A DNA stretch of 39,274 bases from Bryobacterales bacterium (GTDB lineage Bacteria; Acidobacteriota; Terriglobia; Bryobacterales; Bryobacteraceae). The stretch's first letter is position 1, and each line of letters opens with the position of its first letter. This document shows, in pieces, positions 7,663 through 16,721 of the stretch. The translations under genes and the position numbers were made by a program. The stretch is from positions 1 through 39,274 of the forward strand of contig PMYB01000017.1 in the NCBI GenBank assembly GCA_003170915.1. The letters are read 5' to 3'. The notes beneath the pieces were generated by a model that was given only the letters and a program-made list of their open reading frames with translations, was not told the origin of the DNA and did not search any database.

Positions 7663-9054
7663 TTGAATACCCTCATTCGCAATGGCACGGTGGTGACCGC
7701 GCGCGAGACCAGGGCGGCCGACGTCCGGATTGAAGGCGGCTGCATCACAGAGGTTGGTCCCAGCCTGCCGGCGAACCCGGCGGACAACGCGATCGACGCC
7801 ACCGGCATGTACGTGATGCCGGGCGGCATCGACGCCCATACGCACCTCGACATGCCCCTTGGCGACATCGTGTCCGCCGACGATTTCGAAACCGGAACCC
7901 GCGCCGCGGCGTTCGGCGGGACCACCACCATCGTCGATTTCGCCATCCAGGAGCGCGGCACAAACATGCGCGACGCGCTGGATACCTGGTGGAAGAAGGC
8001 CGAGGGGCGCGCCACCATCGACTACGGCCTGCACATGATCGTCACGGGCCTGGGCGGTTCGGGCCTCGAGGACATGGATGAGATGGTCAACGAGGGCGTG
8101 GCCAGCTTCAAGCTGTTCATGGCCTATCCCAACTCCCTGATGGTGGATGACGCCACCATTTTCAAGGCCCTTTCACAGACCGCCAAGAACGGCGCGCTGA
8201 TCTCGATGCACGCCGAAAACGGCGGTGTGATCGACGTGCTGATTGAGCGCGCGCTGGCCGAGGGGAAGACCGCTCCCATTTACCACGCGCTTACGCGCCC
8301 GCCACGGGCCGAGGCCGAAGCCGTGCATCGCGCCATCGCCATCGCGGAGATCGCGGGCGCGCCGGTCTACATCGTCCACGTCACTTCGGAAGACGCGCTC
8401 GACCAGGTGCGCGAGGCCCGCGACCGCGGCGTTCCGGTTTTCGCGGAGACCTGCCCGCAGTACTTGCTGCTCTCCATCGAAGAACTCGAGCGGCCCGATT
8501 TCGAAGGCGCCAAATACGTGTTGACTCCGCCGCTGCGGCCCAAGGAGCACCAGGCGAAACTGTGGGAGGGCCTCAAGCACGACCACTTGCAAGTGGTCTC
8601 GACCGACCATTGCCCGTTCTGCTTCGCCGACCAGAAAACGCTCGGCAAGCACGATTTCACCAAGATTCCCAATGGCGGGCCGGGCATCGAGAACCGGTTG
8701 CAACTGATTTACCATTACGGCGTGAACTCGGGGAAACTCTCGCTGAACCGGTTCGTCGAGATCGTTTCCACCGCGCCCGCACGCATCTTCGGCCTGTATC
8801 CGAGGAAGGGAGAGATTGCGCCCGGGAGCGACGCCGATGTGGTGATCTGGGACCCCAATGCGGCCCACACCATCAGCGCCAGAACGCATCACATGCGCGT
8901 GGATTACTCCATGTTCGAGGGCTTCGAGGTCCGGGGCAATGCGCGGACCGTGCTGTCGCGCGGCGAAGCGATTGTGGATGGCGGCAAGTTTTTGGGGAAG
9001 GCTGGGCGCGGCCATTATCTGAAGCGCGCCGCGCGCGGCGGGGCCTGGAAATAG
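7663..9054 (+). CDS. hydA: Dihydropyrimidinase (D-hydantoinase family)
   Basis: A 463-aa amidohydrolase that opens dihydrouracil or dihydrothymine rings to N-carbamoyl-beta-amino acids in reductive pyrimidine breakdown. The binuclear metal site is complete: His59 and His61 in DAHTHLD, carboxylated Lys150 in [10 protein letters not shown], His183 in SMHAENG, His239 in IVHVTSE and Asp315 in STDHCPF. The start is TTG at 7663, because AGGAGG lies 6 nt upstream and the protein then begins [11 protein letters not shown] as in the family; the frame upstream runs into the divergent sodC. The next gene starts 9 nt after the stop, so the two form an operon. Hydantoin, rather than pyrimidine, as substrate cannot be excluded. 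Confidence 0.93.
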   Translation: MNTLIRNGTVVTARETRAADVRIEGGCITEVGPSLPANPADNAIDATGMYVMPGGIDAHTHLDMPLGDIVSADDFETGTRAAAFGGTTTIVDFAIQERGTNMRDALDTWWKKAEGRATIDYGLHMIVTGLGGSGLEDMDEMVNEGVASFKLFMAYPNSLMVDDATIFKALSQTAKNGALISMHAENGGVIDVLIERALAEGKTAPIYHALTRPPRAEAEAVHRAIAIAEIAGAPVYIVHVTSEDALDQVREARDRGVPVFAETCPQYLLLSIEELERPDFEGAKYVLTPPLRPKEHQAKLWEGLKHDHLQVVSTDHCPFCFADQKTLGKHDFTKIPNGGPGIENRLQLIYHYGVNSGKLSLNRFVEIVSTAPARIFGLYPRKGEIAPGSDADVVIWDPNAAHTISARTHHMRVDYSMFEGFEVRGNARTVLSRGEAIVDGGKFLGKAGRGHYLKRAARGGAWK

Positions 9055-9063
9055 GAGGGAAGA

Positions 9064-10539
9064 ATGATCGCTACCGATTCTACCGTTGAAATTCTCGGGT
9101 TCTATGTGAATGGCAAGTGGGAGCGGCCGCAGGGATGCACCCTTGGAACGGTGACGAACCCCGCCACCGGCGCCATCATCGCCGAGGCGCCCTACGCCGG
9201 GGAGGCCGATATCGACGGCGCCGTCCGCGCCGCGCACGAGGCGTTTCCGAAGTGGCGCGAGGTGCCCGTGGTGGACCGCGTGCAGCCGCTCTATGGCTAC
9301 AAGGCGTTGCTCGAGAAGCACCACGCGGAACTGGCCGGCATTCTGACCCGCGAAAACGGCAAGACCGCCGAGGATGCCAGGGCCGAGGTGCGGCGCTCCA
9401 TCCAGATGGTGGAAGTGGCGTGCGGCATGCCCAGCCTGATGATGGGCGATTCGCTCAATGACGTGGCGCACGGCATCGACTGCAAAACCATCCGGCAGCC
9501 CATCGGCGTGTGTGTCGGAATCACGCCGTTCAATTTCCCCGCCATGGTGCCGATGTGGATGTGGCCATTCGCCATCGCCTGTGGCAACACCTTCATACTG
9601 AAACCCTCGGAAAAGGCGCCGCTCACGGCGACCCGCGCGGTGGAGCTGCTGCATGACGCGGGCCTGCCGCCGGGAGTCCTGAACCTGGTGCATGGAGGCA
9701 AGCAGGCGGTGGACGCGCTGCTGCGGCATCCGCTGGTGAAGGCCGTTTCGTTTGTCGGCTCGACGCCGGTAGCGAAATACATTTATGCGACCGCGGCTGC
9801 CGAGGGCAAGCGCGTGCAGGCGCTGGGCGGGGCTAAGAACCACTTAGTGGTGATGCCCGACGCCGATATGCCGAAGACGGTCGAAGCTATCATCGGGTCG
9901 GCATTCGGCGCCGCCGGCGAGCGTTGTCTGGCCGGGAGCGTGCTGGTGACGGTGGGCGACGCCGCCGGCCCGCTGCTCGATCTTCTCGTCAAGCGCACTA
10001 AGGGGCTGGTGGTCGGCGACGGTTCCGAGGCGGGAGTAGAGATGGGCCCGCTGGTGACCTCGGACCACTGCCAGCGCGTGGCGGCCTACATCGAGAAAGG
10101 CGTAGCCGAAGGCGCAACCCCGCTGGTGGACGGCCGCGAACTCAAGAAGGGGGCGCCCTCCGGGCCCGGCGGGTTCTTTCTCGGCCCCACGATTTTCGAC
10201 CACGTGACCCCCGAGATGACCATCGCGCGCGAGGAAATTTTCGGCCCGGTGCTTTGCGTGACGCGGGTCGAGACGCTCGATGAAGCTATCCAGTTGGTGA
10301 ACCGCTCGCCATTCGGCAACGCCACCGCGATTTTCACCGCCAGCGGCAAAGCCGCGCGCGAGTATTCCTCGCGGATCGAAGTGGGGATGGTGGGGATCAA
10401 CGTGGGCGTGGCCGCGCCCATGGCGTTCTTCCCGTTCGCCGGCTGGAAAAACTCTTTCTTCGGCGACCTGCACGCCCACGGCAAGGACGCGGTGGCCTTC
10501 TATACCGAGCAGAAGGTGATCATGAGCCGGTGGTTCTGA
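9064..10539 (+). CDS. mmsA: CoA-acylating (methyl)malonate-semialdehyde dehydrogenase
   Basis: A 491-aa aldehyde dehydrogenase that oxidises malonate or methylmalonate semialdehyde to acetyl-CoA or propionyl-CoA with NAD and CoA. The nucleophile is Cys288 in GERCLAGS and the oxyanion Asn157 is in PFNFP. QALGGAKNH (252-260), where other aldehyde dehydrogenases have a Glu general base, is characteristic of this CoA-dependent family. GAGGG of the ribosome-binding site directly follows the stop of the dihydropyrimidinase gene. In that operon it would process the semialdehyde formed from beta-alanine or beta-aminoisobutyrate. The beta-ureidopropionase and transaminase steps are not in the window. 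Confidence 0.93.
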   Translation: MIATDSTVEILGFYVNGKWERPQGCTLGTVTNPATGAIIAEAPYAGEADIDGAVRAAHEAFPKWREVPVVDRVQPLYGYKALLEKHHAELAGILTRENGKTAEDARAEVRRSIQMVEVACGMPSLMMGDSLNDVAHGIDCKTIRQPIGVCVGITPFNFPAMVPMWMWPFAIACGNTFILKPSEKAPLTATRAVELLHDAGLPPGVLNLVHGGKQAVDALLRHPLVKAVSFVGSTPVAKYIYATAAAEGKRVQALGGAKNHLVVMPDADMPKTVEAIIGSAFGAAGERCLAGSVLVTVGDAAGPLLDLLVKRTKGLVVGDGSEAGVEMGPLVTSDHCQRVAAYIEKGVAEGATPLVDGRELKKGAPSGPGGFFLGPTIFDHVTPEMTIAREEIFGPVLCVTRVETLDEAIQLVNRSPFGNATAIFTASGKAAREYSSRIEVGMVGINVGVAAPMAFFPFAGWKNSFFGDLHAHGKDAVAFYTEQKVIMSRWF

Positions 10540-10738
10540 CTAGCCATCGAACCTAACTAATTGATTCTGCTAGACTTTTGGCTGTTAGTAACTTAAGGTT
10601 ACGCCCGCTTTGAAACCAAATACAACCTAGCTTGCACCGGCATCTTCTTGAATCATAGTAGCGGAGGATGCCTGCGCGTCCGGCGCGCGGCCCGGCCATT
10701 CGATGGAACGGGAAGAGGTGTGCGTAGCGACTCCGGCG

Positions 10739-11015
10739 ATGCCACAATCCAAAATTACGGCCACGGTGTTTACAGTCATTTTTGTGCTCTTCATGGTTTT
10801 TTGGCGAACATCATCCAGGCCCGGCGATTCCCGGCAACTGGACGCCGGTCGGAAAATGGCACGTCACGGACAACGGCTTTCCAGGCGGTGACACCGTCAC
10901 CTTTTATGCGGTTCAGCCAGAAGAAACGGAATACCTGGCCTGGTCCCTGCACGACTTCTCCTCAAGACTGCCAATTGGTGTGACCCAGACAATATCACGT
11001 GGAAAAACCAATTAG
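10739..11015 (+). pseudogene. Possible frameshifted small membrane or secreted protein gene
   Basis: From ATG 10739 one frame reads a convincing membrane anchor (MPQSKITATVFTVIFVLFMVFW) and then basic low-quality sequence to a stop at 10891. From about 10815 a second frame gives protein-like sequence (GNWTPVGKWHVTDNGFPGGD, then TVTFYAVQPEETEYLAWSL) to a stop at 11015. Joining them needs one frameshift around 10805-10820. The family is not recognised and the break could be a sequencing error. The rest of 10540-11046 shows no other gene. Confidence 0.3.
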
Positions 11016-11046
11016 CCACGGATGAACTCTGCGATAATGCAATGCT

Positions 11047-11766
11047 ATGACCGTTACGGCTATTCTCCCGGTCACCGATGAAACCACATCGCTCCGGAAA
11101 ACGGTCGAGATACTGCTGGCGGAGAACCGGCGGGAGATTTCGGAAATCCTGATCGTCCGGTGCCAGAGGACCACGCCAGCGGCATGGGCAGTCGCGGAAG
11201 AGCTTGGCCGCGAGCATGCGGGGTTGATTCAGGTGCGTTTGCAGCAGCGCCCGTTTCTCGGCGGCGCCATGCGCGACGCATTCGAATGGGCATCGGGGAG
11301 CCACGTACTGATGATGGCAAGCGATCTCGAGACCGATCCGGCCACGGTGAAAGAACTGATTGCCAAGGCCAAGGACGGCTACGATATTGTGACGGCGACA
11401 CGGTGGAAAAGCGAGAACGGGTTCCGCGGATACAATCCGCTCAAGCGCTTTTTGAACGGAATCTTCCAAACGATCTTCCGCGTTTTGTATGGCACGACTC
11501 TCTCCGACCTGACTTACGGATTCCGGATCTTCAAGAGGGAGTGGGTGAAGACCATCGCATGGGAGGAACTGCGGCACCCCTTTCTGCTCGAGACCATGCT
11601 GAAGCCGCTGCGGCTGGGGGCGCGCGTGATCGAGATCCCGAGTACCTGGAGGGCTCGCACCGAAGGGGAATCGCACAATTCCTTTTGGGGGAACTTCGTG
11701 TATTTTCGCGTGGCTTTCAAGACGCGTTTCAGCAACAAGCGGAGATTGCTGAAGACCAACTCATGA
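11047..11766 (+). CDS. Family 2 glycosyltransferase
   Basis: A 239-aa GT-A fold transferase. The N-terminal strand and nucleotide-binding region (VTAILPVTDETTSLRKTV, EILIV) is followed by GGAMRDAFEWASG and the metal-binding ASDLETDP (Asp93, Asp97). DLTYGFRIFKREW (about 165-177) is the acceptor-side motif of dolichol-phosphate-mannose-synthase-like GT2 proteins. It lacks C-terminal membrane helices, so it probably acts at the inner face of the membrane or in the cytosol. It is first in a three-gene set, with the next start 4 nt after its stop. Sugar and acceptor cannot be told from sequence. Confidence 0.85.
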   Translation: MTVTAILPVTDETTSLRKTVEILLAENRREISEILIVRCQRTTPAAWAVAEELGREHAGLIQVRLQQRPFLGGAMRDAFEWASGSHVLMMASDLETDPATVKELIAKAKDGYDIVTATRWKSENGFRGYNPLKRFLNGIFQTIFRVLYGTTLSDLTYGFRIFKREWVKTIAWEELRHPFLLETMLKPLRLGARVIEIPSTWRARTEGESHNSFWGNFVYFRVAFKTRFSNKRRLLKTNS

Positions 11767-11770
11767 ATCC

Positions 11771-12874
11771 ATGAAGACCACCATCGTAACGACGACCATC
11801 AACATCCCCATACTTCTGGTGAAATACGCGCAGAATGCCCAGCGCTATGGGCACAAGGACCTCGACTTCGTGGTCGCCGGCGATCGAAAGAGTCCGCCCG
11901 AGACCGCCGATTTCTGTAAGTCCGTCCCGCACTACCCGTGCGTGTATCTGGATATTCCGGCCCAGCGGGAGTACCTGAGCCGGTTTCCGGAATTGTGGTC
12001 GCACCTGCGGTTCGATTCGATCCAGAGGCGCAACATCGGCATGCTGCTGGCATATGAAAACGGAGCCGATGTCGTCATCACGATCGACGACGATAACTTC
12101 GTGATGGACCAGGACTTCGTCGGGTTGCACGGGGCGGCCGGCTCGGTGCGCGAGTTGCCCACCTACCGCTCGACTTCCGGCTGGTTTAATGTCTGTTCTT
12201 TCCTGGAAGCGGACCACGGAGTGGAGTTTTATCACCGCGGATACCCGCGGAAGATGCGCTGGAATGAAGAGGGCCACTCGGTGACTTGTTCACAGGGCGC
12301 CCGGCGGGTGGTTGCGAACGCCGGACTCTGGCTCGACAACCCGGATATCGATGCCCTGACACGCATGGAGCGCCAGTTGGCGGTCCGCGGTTTCAACCGG
12401 AAGTGGCCGGGGAGCAACATTGCGCTCTACCCGGGCACATGGTCGCCGTTCGATTCCCAGAATACGGCGTTGATGCGCGACGCCGTACCGGCGTACTTCC
12501 TCAGTCCCTACACGGGGCGCTACGACGATATTTGGGGCAGTTACATCCTGACCCGCATCGCCGAACATTTCAAAGACGTGGTGAGCTATGGCGAGCCGCT
12601 AGTCCGCCAGGAGCGCAATCCTCACGACCTGTGGAGGGACTTGGACATGGAGCGCAACGGGATGATCCTGACGGATGATTTCTGCGCGGCGCTGCGCTCC
12701 ATTCCGCTCACGGGCGCGACGTATCACGCTTGTTTCGGCGAGATTGCGGCAGCGCTGCCGCCGGCCTGGGCTGAGGGACCCAAATGGACCGGCTCGCAAA
12801 AGGAATGGCGCTCGAAGCTGATTGAGGGGATGGCAATCTGGCACTCGGTTTTCGAGGAACTGGGGGTGGGTTGA
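11771..12874 (+). CDS. Glycosyltransferase-like protein resembling reversibly glycosylated polypeptides
   Basis: A 367-aa protein. It starts [20 protein letters not shown] and carries IDDDN (residues 105-109), an Asp-rich nucleotide-sugar/metal motif, and [13 protein letters not shown] around residues 221-233. This combination resembles the RGP/UDP-arabinopyranose mutase family (GT75-like), which self-glycosylates and interconverts pyranose and furanose forms in plants. The resemblance is by motif and from memory; a plain GT-A transferase is the alternative. The start ATG follows the GT2 stop by 4 nt and the next gene begins within about 10 nt, so the three genes look co-transcribed. Confidence 0.62.
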   Translation: MKTTIVTTTINIPILLVKYAQNAQRYGHKDLDFVVAGDRKSPPETADFCKSVPHYPCVYLDIPAQREYLSRFPELWSHLRFDSIQRRNIGMLLAYENGADVVITIDDDNFVMDQDFVGLHGAAGSVRELPTYRSTSGWFNVCSFLEADHGVEFYHRGYPRKMRWNEEGHSVTCSQGARRVVANAGLWLDNPDIDALTRMERQLAVRGFNRKWPGSNIALYPGTWSPFDSQNTALMRDAVPAYFLSPYTGRYDDIWGSYILTRIAEHFKDVVSYGEPLVRQERNPHDLWRDLDMERNGMILTDDFCAALRSIPLTGATYHACFGEIAAALPPAWAEGPKWTGSQKEWRSKLIEGMAIWHSVFEELGVG

Positions 12875-12884
12875 GGTGAAAAGC

Positions 12885-14378
12885 ATGGGGGAGGCCGTAA
12901 TCATCGGGGCGGGGCCGGCCGGCCTTACCGCCGCTTACTGCCTGTGTGAGGCGGGGTGGAAGGCGACCGTGTTCGAAGCGGATCCGGAATACGTGGGGGG
13001 GATCTCGCGGACGGCCGTCTACAAAGGCTTCCGCTTCGATATCGGAGGCCACCGGTTTTTCTCCAAATCCGAAGAGGTGGAAGAGTTCTGGAGTAAGATG
13101 CTGGGGGACGACCTCATTCAACGCCCGCGACTCTCGCGCATCTATTACCGGGGACAGTTGTATTCCTACCCGCTGAAGCCGTTGGAAGCGCTGTGGAAAC
13201 TGGGTTTGGCGGAATCCACGTTATGCGTGCTCTCGTATATAAAGGCGAGGCTGTTTCCGATTCGCAACCCCAAGTCCTTTGAAGACTGGGTCACGAACCA
13301 GTTCGGAGCGCGGCTTTTTCGAATCTTTTTCAAGACCTACACAGAAAAAGTGTGGGGCATGAGCTGCAAGGAGATTTCCGCCGATTGGGCGGCCCAGCGC
13401 ATCCAGGGCCTGTCACTGGCCGCGGCGGTCAAGAATGGGCTGCTGCCCAAACGACGCGGGCCGGATAAGTCCAGGCTGGTCAAGACTCTGATCGATTCGT
13501 TCCGCTACCCGCGGCTGGGTCCTGGCATGATGTGGGAGGCTTGCGCGGCGCGAATCCGCGAGATGGGGGGCGAAGTTCTGCTGGGCCGCCGGGTGGAGGA
13601 GTGCCGCTACATCGAGGCGGCCGGCCGCTGGGAGGTCCGGGTCCGGACCGCGACCGGCGAAATGGAAGCGCGTTCGGCCGATCATGTGATCTCGACGGCG
13701 GCCATTCGAGACCTGGCCGGTATGCTCGACCCACCACTTGTGGAGCGGGCCAAGCGAGCGGCCGAAGCTCTCCGCTATCGGGACTTCCTCACGGTGGCCC
13801 TGATCGCCAAAGACCGGAAGCCTCTTCCCGACAACTGGATCTACATCCACGATCCCTCGGTCAAGGTAGGACGGGTTCAGAACTTCAAGTCCTGGTCGCC
13901 GGAACTGATCCCCGATCCCTCGCTTTGCTGCTACGGCCTGGAGTACTTTTGCTTTGAAGGGGACGGCATCTGGTCCATGCCCGACCAGGAGTTGATCGGC
14001 CTTGCCACAACAGAACTCGAGCAACTCGGCTTGATCGACCACAGGGACGTCGAGGACGGTTGCGTGGTGCGTCAATCCAAGGCGTATCCGGTTTACGACG
14101 ACGACTACCGGCAGAACGTCGGTACTTTCGCCGCGGAGCTGGAGCAGCGCTATCCGGGCCTGCACCTGGCGGGGCGCAACGGCATGCACAAATACAACAA
14201 CCAGGACCACGCCATGATGACCGGCATGCTCACAGCGAGGAACATCGTGGCCGGTCGTAAACTCTACGATGTTTGGAAAGTGAACCAGGACGCGCAGTAT
14301 CTCGAGAGCGGCCTGCGGATGGTCCCCACCAGAGTTGGCGAGAGAAAACAAGGGCGGGCGGCTCCGCGGCAAGAATGA
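12885..14378 (+). CDS. FAD-dependent oxidoreductase resembling UDP-galactopyranose mutase / amine oxidase
   Basis: A 497-aa flavoprotein. The dinucleotide-binding fold is at the N-terminus ([20 protein letters not shown] at residues 8-13, then acidic [15 protein letters not shown]). [23 protein letters not shown] is the second FAD contact typical of the UGM/protoporphyrinogen-oxidase-like group. The C-terminal [23 protein letters not shown] closes the FAD site. Such proteins are common in polysaccharide clusters, and the two upstream genes support a glycan role. ATG 12885 is preferred with GAGGTG 6 nt upstream; GTG 12876 is possible. The substrate is unknown. Confidence 0.8.
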   Translation: MGEAVIIGAGPAGLTAAYCLCEAGWKATVFEADPEYVGGISRTAVYKGFRFDIGGHRFFSKSEEVEEFWSKMLGDDLIQRPRLSRIYYRGQLYSYPLKPLEALWKLGLAESTLCVLSYIKARLFPIRNPKSFEDWVTNQFGARLFRIFFKTYTEKVWGMSCKEISADWAAQRIQGLSLAAAVKNGLLPKRRGPDKSRLVKTLIDSFRYPRLGPGMMWEACAARIREMGGEVLLGRRVEECRYIEAAGRWEVRVRTATGEMEARSADHVISTAAIRDLAGMLDPPLVERAKRAAEALRYRDFLTVALIAKDRKPLPDNWIYIHDPSVKVGRVQNFKSWSPELIPDPSLCCYGLEYFCFEGDGIWSMPDQELIGLATTELEQLGLIDHRDVEDGCVVRQSKAYPVYDDDYRQNVGTFAAELEQRYPGLHLAGRNGMHKYNNQDHAMMTGMLTARNIVAGRKLYDVWKVNQDAQYLESGLRMVPTRVGERKQGRAAPRQE

Positions 14379-14386
14379 CGTGCAGA

Positions 14387-15817
14387 CTAATTGGTCTGCC
14401 GCCCCTTGGGCTTCTCCTCGCCGCGGCCCATCCTGTCGATCTCGTTGAAGTACACGCGGCGGCCTTCATCCATCGCCAGGTTGGATAGAATCACGGCCAC
14501 TGAATCCGCCAGGCCGATCTCGAGGCCCGCCTTCGGCGGCGTCAGATCGCAGCAGCTCTGGAAGAAGCCTTCGAGTTCGATATCCACGGGGTTGTCCTGT
14601 TCCTCCTGCACCAGCACGCCCTTGGCGGTGAGCCACCGCCGCGCGAACTTGGCTTCGCGCGCCAGGAAGCTGGCATTGGGCTTGAAGTCCAGGTCGCTGG
14701 TCATGATCGGAATGGGCCCGTTGGCACCTCCCGAAGCTACCATGGTGGCGCCGGCCACGAAGGCTTCCTTCTTCTTGGCGTCCGGGTTGGTCACGGTAGT
14801 GGTTTTGGGCGGCTCGAGGTACCACCAGGCGATGGCCGTGTGCAGATCGTCGCCCACCGTAATCTCGATGGTGCCATCCGTGCCCATGATGATCTCGCCC
14901 ATCTCGGGGCGCGCGCCATTGAACATCGGAAGGAACTGATTGGTGCTGATGGAAGAGTAAGTGAGCTTCTGGCCCTTGGGGTAGCGGTAGATCAACTGGA
15001 TGTTGTCGTAGACGTCGCGCCCGTCCTTGAGGGTGTCCAGGCTGCCCAGGCCCATCACGAATTCCGGCGAGGAGCCGAATATCCAATCGGCCACATCCAC
15101 CTGGTGCGAGGTCAGCTCAGCCGGCAGACCACCCGACATCGAGCGGTAGACCCGCCAGTTGGCGATGTTCGACTCGCCGCCCGGCTTCATGGTCCACAAC
15201 GCGCTGGGCTTGTTGATCATGTTGCGATGCCACTGCGCGTGGATGTGGTGGACGTCCCCCAGGATGCCCTTGTCCACCATGTTCTTCACCACCTGGTAGA
15301 AGTAGCTGTAGCGCCGCTGGAGGCCGGTTTGCAGGATTTGTTTGGGATGTTCCCGCGCCAGCGCGCGCAGCGCGTGTACTTCGTCCGGCTTGAAGACCAG
15401 GCACTTCTCGCAAAACACGTGTTTGCCCGCCAGCAGGACATCGCGAGTGAGGGGGAAGTGCACAAACAGCGGCGTGATCACGAACACCGCGTCGATATCC
15501 TTCTGCGCCAGCAGATCGCGGTAGTCTTTGTACGTTTTCGGATTGCCGCCGATGGTTTGCACCCCATGGTCGAGGGCTTCCGGCAGGATGTCACACAGCG
15601 CCACGCAGCGGCCGCTCGCGATCTTCTTCAGGTGTTTCAGCAGGTAGGTGCCGCGGCTGCCGCAACCGATCATGCCGTATTGCACCTGTTCGTTGGCGGC
15701 CTTCACTTTTTGGATGAAAGGGGATCCCTGGACAGCCGGCAGGGCGGCGGCGACGGCGGTTACGGCCCCCGCGGCTTTCAATACGTCGCGGCGGGAAACA
15801 TCATTCTCCTGTGCCAT
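14387..15817 (-). CDS. Gfo/Idh/MocA-family oxidoreductase, Tat-exported
   Basis: A 476-aa NAD(P)-dependent sugar or cyclitol dehydrogenase-like protein. The N-terminus carries a twin-arginine signal (SRRDVLKAAGAVTAVAAALP, residues 8-27). The Rossmann fold starts YGMIGCGSRGTYLLKHL, followed by CVALCDILPEALD and the family's EKCLVFKPDEV, where a Lys follows the strand after VFCEK. Exported members of this group act in oligosaccharide or glycoside processing and often retain bound cofactor. The ATG at 15817 is chosen because upstream residues do not fit the signal. It converges with the FAD oxidoreductase gene with only 8 bp between stops. The precise substrate cannot be told. Confidence 0.88.
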   Translation of the reverse strand: MAQENDVSRRDVLKAAGAVTAVAAALPAVQGSPFIQKVKAANEQVQYGMIGCGSRGTYLLKHLKKIASGRCVALCDILPEALDHGVQTIGGNPKTYKDYRDLLAQKDIDAVFVITPLFVHFPLTRDVLLAGKHVFCEKCLVFKPDEVHALRALAREHPKQILQTGLQRRYSYFYQVVKNMVDKGILGDVHHIHAQWHRNMINKPSALWTMKPGGESNIANWRVYRSMSGGLPAELTSHQVDVADWIFGSSPEFVMGLGSLDTLKDGRDVYDNIQLIYRYPKGQKLTYSSISTNQFLPMFNGARPEMGEIIMGTDGTIEITVGDDLHTAIAWWYLEPPKTTTVTNPDAKKKEAFVAGATMVASGGANGPIPIMTSDLDFKPNASFLAREAKFARRWLTAKGVLVQEEQDNPVDIELEGFFQSCCDLTPPKAGLEIGLADSVAVILSNLAMDEGRRVYFNEIDRMGRGEEKPKGRQTN

Positions 15818-15902
15818 AGGAAGGCAACCTCGTAATGAAGAGTATTTTTCTCCCGCATTGTAGCATGGGTGTTCGGAAGAGCAGCGGTAGCCCACGCGCC
15901 GC

Positions 15903-16718
15903 CTACGTGTGATAGCGCTCCATGGTCCGCGGGTTATAGGCCCAGTGGAACTCCAGTTCGTAGGCCAGGGATTTCGCCAGGCCGTCCAGATCGGGGAAGA
16001 GCGTCGCGTAGGTGATGTTCATGCGGTACAGCTCGCGCATTCCCACCTCGCGCACGGCGTTCGTCAAAATGAACTTCGCCAGAATATTCTCCTGGTCGGC
16101 GCCGCTCAGAATCTCCTCGATGGGCACGTCGAGAACGCCCGGCACCGCGAAAGTGCCGGATTGCGCGATCAACCGCCGGTTCATGGTGTGCGGCTCGCCC
16201 ATCCAGATGAACCGATGCTTGCCGCTCAGAAAGTAGCGGCGGAAGTTCCCTTTGTCGCGCGGGTCCATGCGCACAGGTTTCTCCGCGCGGCTGCTGTCGA
16301 TGTGCGCGGGGTTCATGGCCCATACCACGCCGTCGGCCAGGGTTCGCTCGAGGCTGAAGAACGCCGCGACATACGGAGACCAGGTGAAATCGATGAGCCG
16401 CGTGGGCGCTCCGTGGTGCTGCATGAGAGCCAGCCACTGGAAGTCGTCGTCGGGGTCGGGCGGCTTTTCCAGAAACTGGTGGGCTTTGCGTTTGAAGATG
16501 CGCAGAATGCGGCCCTCCTGTTCCGGCCATGCGGCGCGCGCCACGCCGAAATTCTGGAAATAGCGGGAGAGCGAGCTGTAGAGCGGCCAGCGCTCGTCGC
16601 GCTCGCCGCGAAATGCCCAGTTCGAGTACGGCGGATTGACAATGAGCTCGAGAAACGCCTCCCAGGATTCCAGCCGGAAGACGCGGTAGGACCGCCGGGT
16701 CCGCTTACGAGTCGGCAT
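15903..16718 (-). CDS. FRG-domain protein
   Basis: A 271-aa protein. The FRG signature WAFRGERDERWPLYSSLSRY spans residues 34-53 (Phe36-Arg37-Gly38), and LMQHHGAPTRLIDFTWSPY-VAAFFS (98-122) is the second conserved block. FRG domains are found in toxin-like and anti-phage proteins and are thought to be related to ADP-ribosyltransferase-like folds; the activity is not established. No signal peptide or fused partner domain is present. The start lies 3 nt after the stop of the DUF362 gene, so it appears to share its transcript, an odd companion for a putative conflict protein. Confidence 0.85.
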   Translation of the reverse strand: MPTRKRTRRSYRVFRLESWEAFLELIVNPPYSNWAFRGERDERWPLYSSLSRYFQNFGVARAAWPEQEGRILRIFKRKAHQFLEKPPDPDDDFQWLALMQHHGAPTRLIDFTWSPYVAAFFSLERTLADGVVWAMNPAHIDSSRAEKPVRMDPRDKGNFRRYFLSGKHRFIWMGEPHTMNRRLIAQSGTFAVPGVLDVPIEEILSGADQENILAKFILTNAVREVGMRELYRMNITYATLFPDLDGLAKSLAYELEFHWAYNPRTMERYHT

Positions 16719-16721
16719 CTA

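Noticed and set aside
8173-9843. Long minus-strand open frame (556 aa) across the dihydropyrimidinase and dehydrogenase genes
   Set aside because: A shadow frame due to high GC; the plus-strand products carry complete catalytic motifs and the shadow has none.
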